Source: Xestospongia bergquistia (taxonomy: Eukaryota > Porifera > Demospongiae > Haplosclerida > Petrosiidae). From it: a DNA stretch of 64,000 nucleotides. Within the stretch, counting starts at the first letter, position 1; each line of letters starts with the position of its first letter. The position numbers and the translations under genes are program-made. The DNA lies in NCBI GenBank assembly GCA_963965975.1, contig OZ014417.1, positions 4,321,821 through 4,385,820 of the forward strand. Direction: 5' to 3'. This document shows positions 46,860-58,900 of this stretch, piece by piece. The notes beneath the pieces are model-generated. The model was given only the letters and a program-made list of their open reading frames with translations, ran no database searches and was not told where the DNA came from.

Positions 46860-49285
46860 ATACAAACAATTATGTTGTGTTACTGAGCCCGGTGAGCCAC
46901 TCCATCCCATTTTGCCACCACTTATTGAAGAGTATGTTCAGGCTGTTCTTCTTGGCTGTCTCTCTTCATCTCGTACTCCAAAAGACACTGCCACCATGAC
47001 TGTTTTTCAGGTATGAATCTAACTTGTTTTAAAGTAAGTGGAAAATAATTTAATGTTTTCCTATCCAGATTCCTTTTACAATTGAAGAGGTACTCAATGT
47101 TTTTGATAATAATGCCACACCCACTGGGCAAAACTTGTCATCTCAAATATTAATTTTAAATTATGTATTATTCTATCAGGACACATATCTCGGAAATTTG
47201 ATACAACTTTGTAAGTAGATGGATGCATGAATGAATGGATGATGGACATGTAGACAGAAGGATGAATTAATAGAAGTGACAAAACACATGTATAAAAATC
47301 CATATAATTTGTATTTTGTTCTAGTGATGTTCTCAACTGTTAATGGTACAGCTTGTGGTACGCTCTCTGCCAAGGCTTATAGTCCTAATATATTGTTACA
47401 ATTACCAGTGAAAAGATTGTTACAACATGTATCAACTCACCAAGTCAGTATGGTTGCTATGACAACACTATATTGCCTCCAAGCATGGAATGACTTGCTA
47501 TTATCTTTCTCTCAAACACACACTCACAATCAGGAAGCTTATCAGACTATATATTCTTGTTTACTTCATTTAATTATCTCCCATTTTCCATACCTTTGTC
47601 TTCCAGAGGACTGGATAAAACAAGACACACTTCATTAAGGTACCTAAATTATTTACCGGTTTATAGCCATTTCGTCTAATCCCATTTCGTCTAACAAAAT
47701 GCACAATTGTCCCATTTCGTCTAAAAACTTTTAAATGATGCAAATAATGATTTAAATAACAGTAATTACAAAGATACCCAGTGGCTATACGCCCTAAGAA
47801 GTTCTTGTAATGTATAATCTCCTGTGTTTTTCTTTAATAATTTAAAGTGGGAGTGATTCTCATTGCAGGAGACAGCAGATCATGAACATCCGTGACTGCT
47901 CTTCCAGGACAACTTCTGTCTGCACATCTCCAATATATCTGCCCATCTGCTGTTCTTCGATTGAGTGTGTACATATAACCTTGATGTATAAGTGATCTAA
48001 CTCCTGTTGTTGTAACAAAATCCGTTGATTCAATATGTTGTATGTATGAAATAGCTCCTCTTAAGTATTCTACCAATCAAGACATCAAAGCCTTTACACT
48101 ATTAGTTCTTTGAAATTAGAATTCTATCACCTTTACTGACCTTTATTCAGTTATCTTAGACCTTTTACACTATTAGACATTATTAGACGAAATAGGACAA
48201 TTATACACTTGGTTAGACGAAATGGGATTAGACAAAATGGCATGACACCTATTTACCACACCCATAATATCTGTCCATTTTTGTCATTAGTATAAACATG
48301 TATTTGCATATGTTCATGTATTTTGTACATGTATAGGTCCTATACCACCCATTCTTAATTTTCATACTATGTTAGCCTCACTCCCATACCATCCAGTCTC
48401 AGTCCCATAACATTTATTCCAATCCCATACCATTTCCTTGTTTCAAAACAATCCAGTCTTACTCATTCTTATACTACCATTACTTTTCAGTGTATTCATT
48501 CTAATCCCCAATAATTCATCTCATGTTACTCTAGGTCAACAATCAATAGGCAAGAGAGGGAGGAGCTCAGAATTGCACTAATAGCTGTTGAAGAGAGTAG
48601 CATGATACAGTTATTATTAGAAATAATTATGTCTACCTAATGAACAAGACAAAAAAGGAGGAGATCAATAAATTGAAATGTTAATGATGAGTTTGTCTGT
48701 CAAATAGGATCCAGCTGTTTTTGGTCCTCTATTAACATCACTTCGAGAAATTCATTGTTTAGTTTGTTCATATCTTCATCAGGTTTGGAGAGAGAGAGAG
48801 TGATAATATTGTCATTATGACCACAGGTTTTTATTTCTGAACCCAGTTTGGCCAAATCTAATCCATTTTCAAGGCTATTCTCCACAGTTGTTACCATTAA
48901 TGGTGTCTGGTGTTCCATCAATGCATATTGTGATGGACTTTATATCTGAACTCCTGGCTCAACCTCAGCTAGAAAAACAGGTTAGACAAGTGAATTAGTC
49001 TAAAATAGTTTATCTCCTCTCTTAGGTGTTTGCAGTTCAATTAGTAGCCTATGTCACAAACCAATACCCACTTCCTGAATCCCTGGTGTGATCAGAGATA
49101 TCTTCAAACGTCTCCATCGATTTACAGAAGAGATTCCATCTGAGAAACATCATGAAGTTTTCATACCTCTTTTACCCTTTGTCGTCCTCTTCTGTGAAAC
49201 GTTTCCTCCATTGAGTGTGGAAGCAACTGACTTTCTTCTTCACTTATGCAGGATTTCTCTCTCTTTTTACAGATGCATTCATTAA
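46860..49285 (+). pseudogene. INTS2: Integrator complex subunit 2, C-terminal part (broken)
   Basis: Exon-like pieces: about 46860-47010 (VTEPGEPLHPILPPLIEEYV), 47069-47210 (IPFTIEEVLNVFDNN), 47335 to about 47620 (AYSPNILLQLPVKRLLQ; PYLCLPEDW), about 48535-48655 (IAVEESSMIQLLLEI), 48708-48782 (LREIHCLVCSYLHQ), 48827-48980 (SPQLLPLMVSGVPSMHIVMD), 49026-49285 (FAVQLVAYV; FCETFPPL). These match animal INTS2 in order; INTS2 is a scaffold of the Integrator complex that processes snRNA 3' ends and terminates pausing polymerase II. Frame breaks occur near 48625, 48858 and 49086, and exon 3 runs into TAA (47636-47638) without a donor. The N-terminal two thirds are absent: upstream is a retrotransposon. 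Assembly indels could mimic some breaks, but not the missing N-terminus. Confidence 0.75.
47658..48249 (-). mobile_element. Non-autonomous MULE with FLYWCH exon
   Basis: 592 bp flanked by the 8-bp direct repeat TATTTACC (47650-47657 and 48250-48257). The inverted ends share GCCATTTCGTCTAATCCCAT, and CCCATTTCGTCTAA recurs inside the left end. On the minus strand 48076-47834 encodes a FLYWCH-type zinc finger (GYMYTLNRRTADGQIYWRCA, then CPGRAVTDVH). There is no transposase core. It sits in an intron-like gap of the INTS2 remnant. Confidence 0.85.
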
Positions 49286-49525
49286 ATTGTTCTGAGTTTC
49301 AAGAATTATTCAAATTAGTTACACACTATATTCATTTGATGTTATTGATCCTTAACTATTAGCATTACAAAAACAAACTAATAATGGTATCACACTTTAT
49401 TACAATAAATGGAGGTTGTTAACCAACAGCTGTTGTCTCTGTCTCTTTATATAAAGCAATGGAGGATAGATTTCAAAGTAATTTTTAACTTGCAGAAGAT
49501 AATACTAATAAATATGAAATAAGAA
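49286..49525. other. No gene seen
   Basis: AT-rich sequence after the last INTS2-like frame; no further INTS2 exon recognised. Confidence 0.5.
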
Positions 49526-49895
49526 GTGTTCCATTATCATTCCTTCATTCATCTATTCATCCTTCCATCTATCCATTCATCTATGTATCCATTTGTCTAC
49601 CCATTCATCTATCCATCCATCCATCAATTCATTCATCTATCCATCCATCCATCTATTCATTCATCTATCCATCCATTCATCTATTTTTCTACCTATCCAT
49701 ATTCATCTGTTCAAAATCCATCTATTCACATATTTATCTGTTCATTAATCCATCTATCATTTCAATCATCCATCCATCCAACCATTCATTTAACAATCCA
49801 TTGCTCCATCATTCATCTATTCTTCCTATCCATATTTGTCCAATTTATTATGCATTTATCCAACTACCCTGTCATTCAGCCATCCATTATTCATC
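49526..49895. repeat. (ATCC)n / ATTC-rich microsatellite
   Basis: Imperfect CATCCATCTATTCATC repeats of about 360 bp. The 156-codon frame through it is a by-product. Confidence 0.92.
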
Positions 49896-50545
49896 ACCAG
49901 GGGCATATGCCCCCCTCTCCAAAAAAAATTACAACATGCTCATTGTTCCCCCCAAAAATGTTTACACTAAAGTATGCAATATGTAGAGAACAATGAAATC
50001 CCTCATTGCAATTATAACATAATTGTGGCAATTGGATATTACAAATGAATGACAAAGTGATGGACATATCAATGAAACCAATCGACGGATGAATAGAAAG
50101 ACTAATGGAAAGACAGGTGGATTCACAAACAGATAAATCGATTTACTAATAAATGTTTATTTGTTAGCTTGTCTATCAGCTATGAATGATGCTGGGTCTC
50201 CTACTATTTTTTATCATAACTGGTCCCCCTATACCTGCCAACTACACATTTGATGTGCTCTCTCTATCACCCTCTCTTTTCTCTTAAGTCTATATTAACA
50301 GGAACGAAATTACTATTTTCAATAAACAAACTAATACAACATCTATTCTTTCTTACCTGCTGATAGACTCTCACCTAGAACTACTGACAACACCTTTCAT
50401 TTGTAGTTATTGATAGGGTGTGGCCACACCCAATATGTGAGAGCCAAGACCCAGATGATCGCACTAAACATTCACCCCAGACTTAGTCGCAGACACTTCT
50501 CCATCTACCACTAACTTCATGGAAAGAATCCAAAGAGAGGGGTGG
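49896..50545. other. No gene seen
   Basis: Unique sequence without recognised coding content. Confidence 0.5.
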
Positions 50546-50718
50546 TTTTTGGTGTAACTTCACTCTGATGACATCATTATTAAATGACACCTAGTGATGT
50601 CATCATATATGATGACATCATCTAAATCCATCACCTAAACCCTAAACCAAACCTTATGACACATAGTGATGTCATCATTGTAGTACAAGTTACATCATTA
50701 TAGAAATTACACCAAGAA
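50546..50718. mobile_element. Small MITE-like foldback element
   Basis: Ends TTTTTGGTGTAACTT (left) and TTCTTGGTGTAATTT (right, reverse complement). Inside are four GATGACATCA/TGATGTCATC motifs, two of which form a perfect 24-bp palindrome at 50596-50619. No clear target duplication. Confidence 0.75.
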
Positions 50719-51280
50719 GGACCCAAAGGGAGTGCAATAGATGAAGAGGGTGTGGTTCTGTTATTCATTTGTTCAATTTTTAATAGGATTGATTGAGCGT
50801 AGCAAGGTAAGAGAGTTAACAAAGAACATTTAAACATAGTAGCTAGCTGTCACTGGGAAGTTACTCCATTTTGTATAATTGATATTATTGGGAGGGGCCA
50901 GGGATCATTATTGCTATACACAATAAACTATTACACTTTGTATTCCAGTTTGAATTATGGATATATAACATTTCAGAAGCTAGAGAAAGACATTTTAAAA
51001 ACAGACTAAACGAGATAGTGGAATGGCAAAAACTCAAGCTGATTTTCTACAGCATATGCTGACTCAGAAAAGTGGGTGTGTTCCATCATATAACTGGAAA
51101 AGATGTGACATCTTTGGCACAGGCTGCTGTAAAATACTGTAATAATTTAGAGAATGCTTCCATTTTAATAAATGAGAGTGCTCCTGCATCAAATGGTGTA
51201 ATGATGAGGAAGATGGATTAAATGGAGGGATAGGTGGATCAATGGATGGATTGACTTTAACTCTATTTTTCTTGTATTAG
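50719..51280. other. No gene seen
   Basis: Unique sequence without recognised coding content. Confidence 0.5.
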
Positions 51281-51575
51281 TTGAAATCATCTCATCCTTT
51301 GCTCCAACAACCCTGAGTAACTACTCAAGTTGGCAAGTTGACTTGGAATCTTTCTATAAGAGTCTCTCTCCTGCATTTCCCAAATCACCCGATCCTATTA
51401 TACATCACGGAAAACAGTTTGAAGATATGTTAATAAATCAGAGAGAGAGAGAGTTATATATTGATCTTTAAATGATTACTTTTTCACATGGATCTCTCTC
51501 TCTCTAGGTCTTAGAGTCACAGGAGAAGCACAAGATTAATGACTTAGGACCAATAAATTCTGAAACTATATGAAT
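51281..51575 (+). other. Exon-like pieces of an unrecognised gene
   Basis: After TTGTATTAG one frame reads IISSFAPTTLSNYSSWQVDL and FPKSPDPIIHHGKQFEDM to TAA at 51469. After a CTCTCTCTAG acceptor near 51508 another piece reads VLESQEKHKINDLGPINSET and ends TGA. Together they look like the last two exons of a gene; the donor between them is unclear. Family not recognised. Confidence 0.3.
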
Positions 51576-52439
51576 ACTAAAGAGAACATGTTGATTATTT
51601 TATGACTGTTTATCACTTCTCCTACTACCTGACTTAAATGATTAGCATTAAGATCAAGTGAGCTATTAGTCTCTTGTAGCAACAATAATACAAACTATTT
51701 TTAATATACAATTAGCCAGTACCACATCTATTGCAAGCTAGTGATTAGGTCAAATAAGTTAAAAATCTTGTGCATGCTAGCCACCACCTCCTAGTATAAT
51801 AGTCATATATGTATAGTGGTGACTGTTAGAAAGCAAACCTAATCATAAAATGTATGAAAAGGCTTCATTTAACTTGTGTAGTCATTGTTTAGAAAGCAGA
51901 TCTAATCATAATAGATATCATAGTGAATTATCTTATTGGATATATTTACTGATTAGTTTACTATTACAATTACAGACTATCCATCCATTGTCCTTTATCA
52001 TTTATCCAATCATTTTATTATCCATCCATTTAGATCTCAGAAGAAGATAAGATAGGGCAAAGTATAATTAATGAGAACGTCCTCATTAGTTACCTTGAAT
52101 ACTAGAAAACCCTTCATTTTCTATTGAATGCTTGAGACTACCTCTTCCTAGTTATGAGGTAGGTGGAGTCATATAATATTGCATGTATGTTGTCTTTATT
52201 CATTCATTAATTAAATAATATACTAATTACAAATAACAATAAAACAGTGAACATACTACATACGTTTTTGTTTGTTATAAATATTTACATTGTACTATAC
52301 AAATTGAAATAATTGTCACATTACAATACAAGTTTCAACACTCCTCTACTTTACATTTGTATATATATTTATATATCATCTAACTTATATCTGTCATAGT
52401 TGTTAAATTATCTTATCGTTAGGTATCTAATCTCTTTTC
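51576..52439. other. No gene seen
   Basis: AT-rich unique sequence. Confidence 0.5.
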
Positions 52440-52810
52440 CAGGAGTGTTATTGTACATGTCCACTGATTTAGATATATTTTCATACCAAAATGGTTTTGA
52501 ATATTATATGAGGGAGCACAAAACTTCATGGAAATCTAACCTGTGTGACTTGTTAGACAGTTTTGGCAACATTATAAACATCCTCCTAATTTATAAGAAA
52601 TGGAATTGGTAAAGGTATTTTAGATGAATGCACGACAAATAAATGGACAGACAGACAACACAAAAAACAAACAAACAAACAGATATCTATCTCTTTCCAT
52701 TTACAGATGTTACTACTATCTTTATATCAGTGACAATGCAGTCATTTTAGTGAGACAATGTCACAGAGTCAACTACATGTGTCTGTTAGAAATCATCAAA
52801 GAAAACTAGG
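52440..52810 (+). other. Exon-like pieces of an unrecognised gene
   Basis: After a TTCCAG acceptor at about 52443 a frame reads YMSTDLDIFSYQNGFEYYMR and LCDLLDSFGNIINILL to TAA at 52610-52612. A second piece after TTTACAG near 52707 runs to TAG at 52807-52809. No family recognised; could be a remnant. Confidence 0.25.
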
Positions 52811-52904
52811 ATATGATAGTTAAAATTTACCGTCATCAGTATTGGAAGTAGCTATTAATCCCAGTGTAATGGCTGAAGAATGGATGGAGTAAACGTGCAT
52901 ATCA

Positions 52905-55900
52905 TTTTAATATAATATTACTAAATTAGATATCAATGTTAGTAGATATGATATCAGCGTTGATAGGTTTGATATCAGCATTTCTAAATCAGATATCAAC
53001 ATGAGTAAAACAGATGTTGGTATCACTGTATGATCAGATATCAGTGTTAAAAATCATGTTGACGCCTGTTTGTAGTATATCAGATATCAACATGAGTAAA
53101 TCAAATCTCAGTGTTAGATCAGATATCATAGTCAGTGTCAGATGAGATATCAGTGTTAAGAATCATGCTAATGTGAGTGTGTAGACATATATCAACATGA
53201 GTAAATCAGATCTCAGTGTTAGATCAGATATCAGTTTGTGCTAAGTGAGATGTTAGTGTTAAGAGTCAGGTTGATGTCAGTGTGTAAATCAGATATCAAC
53301 AGGTGTTAGATCAGGTATCAGTGTTAAGAATCGTCTTGATGTCAGTGTGTAGATCAGATATCAACAGATGCTGGATCAGATATCAGTGTTAGATCAGGTA
53401 TCAGTGTTAAGACTCTTGTTAATGTCAGTGTGTAGTAGATCATATTTCAACATGAGTAAATGAGATCTCGTGTTAAATCATGGTAGTGTTAAGAATCATG
53501 TTGATGTCTGTTTGCAGTAGATCAGATAGCATAGTCAGGGTCAGATGAGATATCAGTGTTAAGAATCATGTTGATGTCAGTGTGTAGATCATATGTCAAC
53601 AGATGTTAGATCAGGTATCAGTGTTAAGAATCATGTTAATGTCAGTGTGTAGTAGATCTTATATCAACATGAGTAAATCAGATCTCCGTGTTAGATCAGA
53701 TATCAATATGTGTTAAATCAGATGTTAGTGTTAAGGAACATGTTGATGTCTGTTTGCAGTAGATCATTTATCAACATGAGTAAATCAGATCTCAGTGTTA
53801 GATCAAATATCAGTGTGTTAAATCGTATGTTAGTGTGAAGAATCATGATGTCTGTTTGCAGTAGATCAGATATCATAGTCAGGCTCAGATGAGATGTCAG
53901 TGTTAAGAATCATCTTGATGTCAGTTTGTAGTAGATCAGATATCAACATTTCAGTATGTGTTAAATCAGAAGTTATTGTTAAGAATCATGTTAATGTCTG
54001 GTTGCAGTAGATCAGATATCAACATGAGTAAATCAGATCTCAGTGTTACATCAGATATCATAGTCAGTGTCAGATAAGATATCAGTTTTAAGAAACATGC
54101 TGATGACAGTGTGTAGTAGATCATATGTCAATGTGAGTAAATCAGATCTCAGTGTTAGATCAGATATCAGTTTGTGTTAAATCAGATGTTAGTGTTAAGA
54201 ATCATGTTGATGTCCGGTTGCAGTAGATCAGATATCAACATAAGTAAATCAGATCTCAGTGTTACATCAGATATCAGTGTCATATGAGATATCAGTATCA
54301 AGTATCATGTTAACTTCAGTGTGTAATAGATCATATATCAACATGAGTAAAGCAGATCTCAGTGTTAAATCAGATATCAGTTTGTGTTAAATCAGATGTT
54401 AATGTTAAGAATCATGTTAATGTCTGTTTGTAGTAGATCATATATAAACATGAGTAAATCAGATGTTAGTGTTAGATGAAATATCATAGTCTGTGTCATA
54501 TGAGATATAAATGTCAAGAATCATCTTAATGTCAGTGCATCGTAGATCAGATATCAACAGGTGTTAAAGCTGTTATCACTGTTAAGAATCGTGTTGATGT
54601 CAGTGTGTGGTAGATCAGATACCAACAAGAGCAAATCAGATCTCGGTGTTAGATCAGGTAAAAGTGTTAAGAATTATGTTAATATCAGTGTGTAATAGAT
54701 CATATATCAGCATGTGTAAATGAGATATGTGTTAGATCAGATATCAGTTTGTGTTAAATGAGACATTACTGCTAAGAATGATGTTGACGTAAGTTTTGAG
54801 TAGATCAGATATCAACATGAGTAAAGGATCTCAGCATTAAATCAGATATAGTCAGAGTCAAAGAGATATCATTATTAAGAATAGTGTTGATGTCAGTGTG
54901 TAGTAGATCAGATATCAACAAAAGTAAATCAGATGTCGGTGTTAGATAAGGTATCAGTGTTAAGAATCATGTCAATGTCAGTATGTAATAGATCATATAT
55001 CAACATGAGTAAATCATATCTCAGTGTTAGATCAGATATCAGTTTGTGTTAAGTGAGATGTTATTGTTAAGAATCATGTTGATGTATGCTTGCAGTAGAT
55101 CAGATATGAACATGACAAAATCAGATATAATAGTCAGTGTCATATGAGATATTAGTGTCAAAAATCATGTTAATATCAGTGTAGTAGCCATATATCAATG
55201 TGAGTAAATCAGATTTCTGTGTTACATCAGACATCAGTTTGTTTTAAATCAGATGCTTGTGTTAAAAATCATGTTGACGTAAGTTTGCAGTAGATCAGAT
55301 ATCAACATGAGTGAAACAGATCTTAGCATTAGATTAGACATAGACAGTATCAGATGAGATATCAGTGTTAAGAATCATGTTGATGTTAGTGTGTAGTAGA
55401 TGAGATATCAATAAAAGTAAATCAGATCTTGGTGTTAGATCAGGCAGGTATCAGTGTTAAGAATCATATTAATGCCTGTGTGTAGTAGATCATATATCAA
55501 TGTGAGTAAAACAGATCTCAGTGCTAGTTCAGATATCAGTTTGTGTTAAATCAGATGTTTGTGTTAAGAATCATGTTGATGTATGTTTGCAGTAGATCAG
55601 ATATAAACATGAGTAAATCAGATCTCAGTGTTAGATGAGATATAGTCAATGTCAGATAAAGTATCTGTGTTAAAAGTTATGTTGATCTAAGTGTGTAGTA
55701 GATCAGATATCAACAGATATTAGATTAGGTATCAGTGTTAAGAATCATGTTGATGTTAGTGTGTAGATGAGATATCAATAGGTGTTAGATCATGTGTCAG
55801 TGTTAAGAATCGTGTTGATGTCAGTGTGTAGTAAACTAGATATCAACAATAGTAAATCAGATCTCAGCGTTAGATTAGGTATCAGTATTAAGAATTGTGT

Positions 55901-58900
55901 TGATGTCAGTGTGTAGTAAACTAGATATCAACATGAATAAATCACATCTCAGTGTTAGATCAGATATCAGTTTGTTAAATCGAATATTATTTTTAAGAAT
56001 CATGTTGATGTCTGTTTGCAGTAGATCTGATACCAACATGAGTAAATCAGATCTGTGTTAGCTCAGATATCAGTCAGTGTCAGATGAGATACCAGTGTTA
56101 AGAATGATGTTGATGTCAGTGTGTAGTAGATTAGATATCAACATGTGTTAGATCAGTATCAATATTAAGAAGTATGTTAATGTTAGTGTGTAGTAGATCG
56201 GATATAAACAAGAGTAAATCAATTCTTGGTGTTAGATCAGGTATCAGTGTTAAGCATCATGTTAATGTCAGTGTGTAATAGATCATATGTATGAGCACGA
56301 GTAAATCAGATCTCAGTGTTAAATCAGATATCAGCTTCTGTTAAATCAGTTGTTAGTGATAATCATAATGTCTGTTTCCAGTAGATCAGATATCAACATG
56401 AGTAAATCTGATCTCGGTGTTAGATCAGATATGATAGTCTGTGTGAGATGAGATATCAGTCTTAAGAATGATATTGATGTCAGTGTGTAGTAGATTAGAC
56501 GTCAACATGTGTTAGATCAAGTATCAGTATTAAGAATCGTGTTGATGTCAGTGTGTAGATCAGATATCAACAAAAGTAAATCAGATCTCAGTGTTAGATC
56601 AAGTATCAGTATTAAGAATCGTGTTGATGTCAGTGTGTAGATCAGATATCAACAAAAGTAAATCAGATCTCAGTGTTAGATCAAGTATCAGTGTTAAGAA
56701 ATGTGTTAATGTCAGTGCGTGGATCAAGTATCAACATGAGTAAATCAGATCTCAGTTTATGTTAAATCCGATGTTACTCTAAACAATCATGTTGACGTCT
56801 CTTTGCAGTAGCTCAGATATCAACATGAGTAAATCGTATATTAGTGTTAGATCAGATATCATTGTCAGTGTCAGATAAAGTATCAGTGATAAGGATCATG
56901 TTGATGTCAGTGTGTAGTGGATCAGACATCAACAAATGCTAGATTAGGTACCAGTGTTAAGAATCATGTTGATGTTAGTGTGTAGAGCAGATATCAACAT
57001 GTGTTAGATCAGGTATCAGTGTTAAGAATTGTGGGGATGTCAACAGGTGTTAGATCAAGTAATAGTTAAGGATCATGTAGATGTCAATATGTAGTAGATC
57101 AGATATCAACAAGAGTAAATCAGATCTTGGTGTTAAATCAGGTATCAGTGTTAAGAATCATGTTAATATCAGTGTGTAGTAGATCGTATATCAGCATGAG
57201 TAAATCAGATCTCAGTGTTAGATCAGATTTGAGTTTGTGTTAAATCAGAAGTTATTGTTAAGAATCATGTTGATGTCTGGCTGCAGTAGATCAGATATCA
57301 ACATGAGTAAATCAGATCTCAGTGTTACATCAGATATCATAGTCAGTGTCATAAGAGATATCAGTGTCAAGAATTATGTTAATGTCAGTGTGTAGTAAAT
57401 CATATATCAAAGTGAGTAAATCAGATCTCAGTGTTAGATCAGATATCAGTTTGTGTTAAGTCAGATGTTGGTGTTGAAAAACATGTTGATGTATGTTTAC
57501 AGATCAGATATCAACATGAGTAAATCAGATCTCAGTCTGATATCAGGTATCATAGTCAGTGTCAGATAAGATAACAGTGTTAAGAATCATGTTGGTGACA
57601 GTGTGTAGTAAGATCAGATATCAACAAGAGTAAATCAGATCTCAGTGTTAGATCAGGTATCAGTGTTAAGAATTGTGTTAATGTCAGTGTGTAGTAGATC
57701 ATATATCATCATGAGTAAATCAGATCTCAGTGTTAGATCAGATATCAGTTTGTGTTAAATCAGATGTTGGTGTTAAGAATCTTGTTAATGTCTGTTTGCA
57801 GTAGATCAGACAACAACATGAGTAAATCAGATCTCAGTGTTAGATCAGATATCAGTTTGTGTTAAATCAGATGTTAATGTTAAGAATCATGTTGATATTA
57901 ACATGAGTAAATCAGATAAAATATCATAGTCTGTGTCACATGAGATATTAGTATCAAGAATCATATTAATGTCAGTGTGTAGTAGATCATATATCAACAT
58001 GAGTTAACTAGATCTCAGTATTAGATGAGATATCAGTTTGTCTTAAGAATCATGTTGATGTCTCTTTGCAGTAGATCAGATATACACATGAGTAAATCAG
58101 ATTTCAGTGTTAGATCAGATATCATAGTCAGTGTCAGATGAGATATTAGTGTTATGAATCATGTTGATGTCAGTTTGTCAGATCAGATATCAACAGGTGT
58201 TAGATAAGGTGTCAGTGTTAAGAATTGTGTTGATTTCATTGTGTACTAAATCAGAGATAAACAAGTGTAATGATATCTCTGTGTTAGATCAGGTATCAGT
58301 GTTAAGAATCATGTTAATGTCAGTGCGTAAATTAGATCTGTGTTAGATAAGATATCAATGTTAAGAATCGTGTTGATGTCATTGTGTACTAAATCATTTA
58401 TAAACATGAGTAAATCAGATCTCAGTGTTAGATCAGATATCAGTTTGTGTTAAATCAGATGTTAGTGTAAAGAATCATGTTGACTTCAGATTCCAGTAGA
58501 TCAGATATCAACATGAGTAAATGAGATCGCAGTGTTAGTTCAAATATCAGTGTTAGCGTCAGATCAGATATCAGTATTAAGAATCATGTTGATTTCGGTG
58601 TATAGTAGATCAGATATCAACAGGTGTTATATCAGGTTCAATGTTAAGGTTCGTGTTGATGTCAGTGTGTAGTAGATTAGATATCAAATAGAGCAAATCA
58701 GATCACAGTGTTAGATCAGGTATCGGTGTTAAGAATCATGTTAATGTCAGTGTGTAATAGATCATATATCAGCATGAGTAAATAAGGTCTCAGTGTGAGA
58801 TCAGATTTGAGTTTGTGTTAAATCAGATGTTATTGTTAAGAATCATGTTGATGTCTGGTTGCAGTAGATCAGATATCAACATGAGTAAATCAGATCTCAG

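Noticed and set aside
49526-49996. 156-codon frame rich in HPSIHSSIHP
   Set aside because: Translation of an ATCC-type microsatellite; no domain or splice context.
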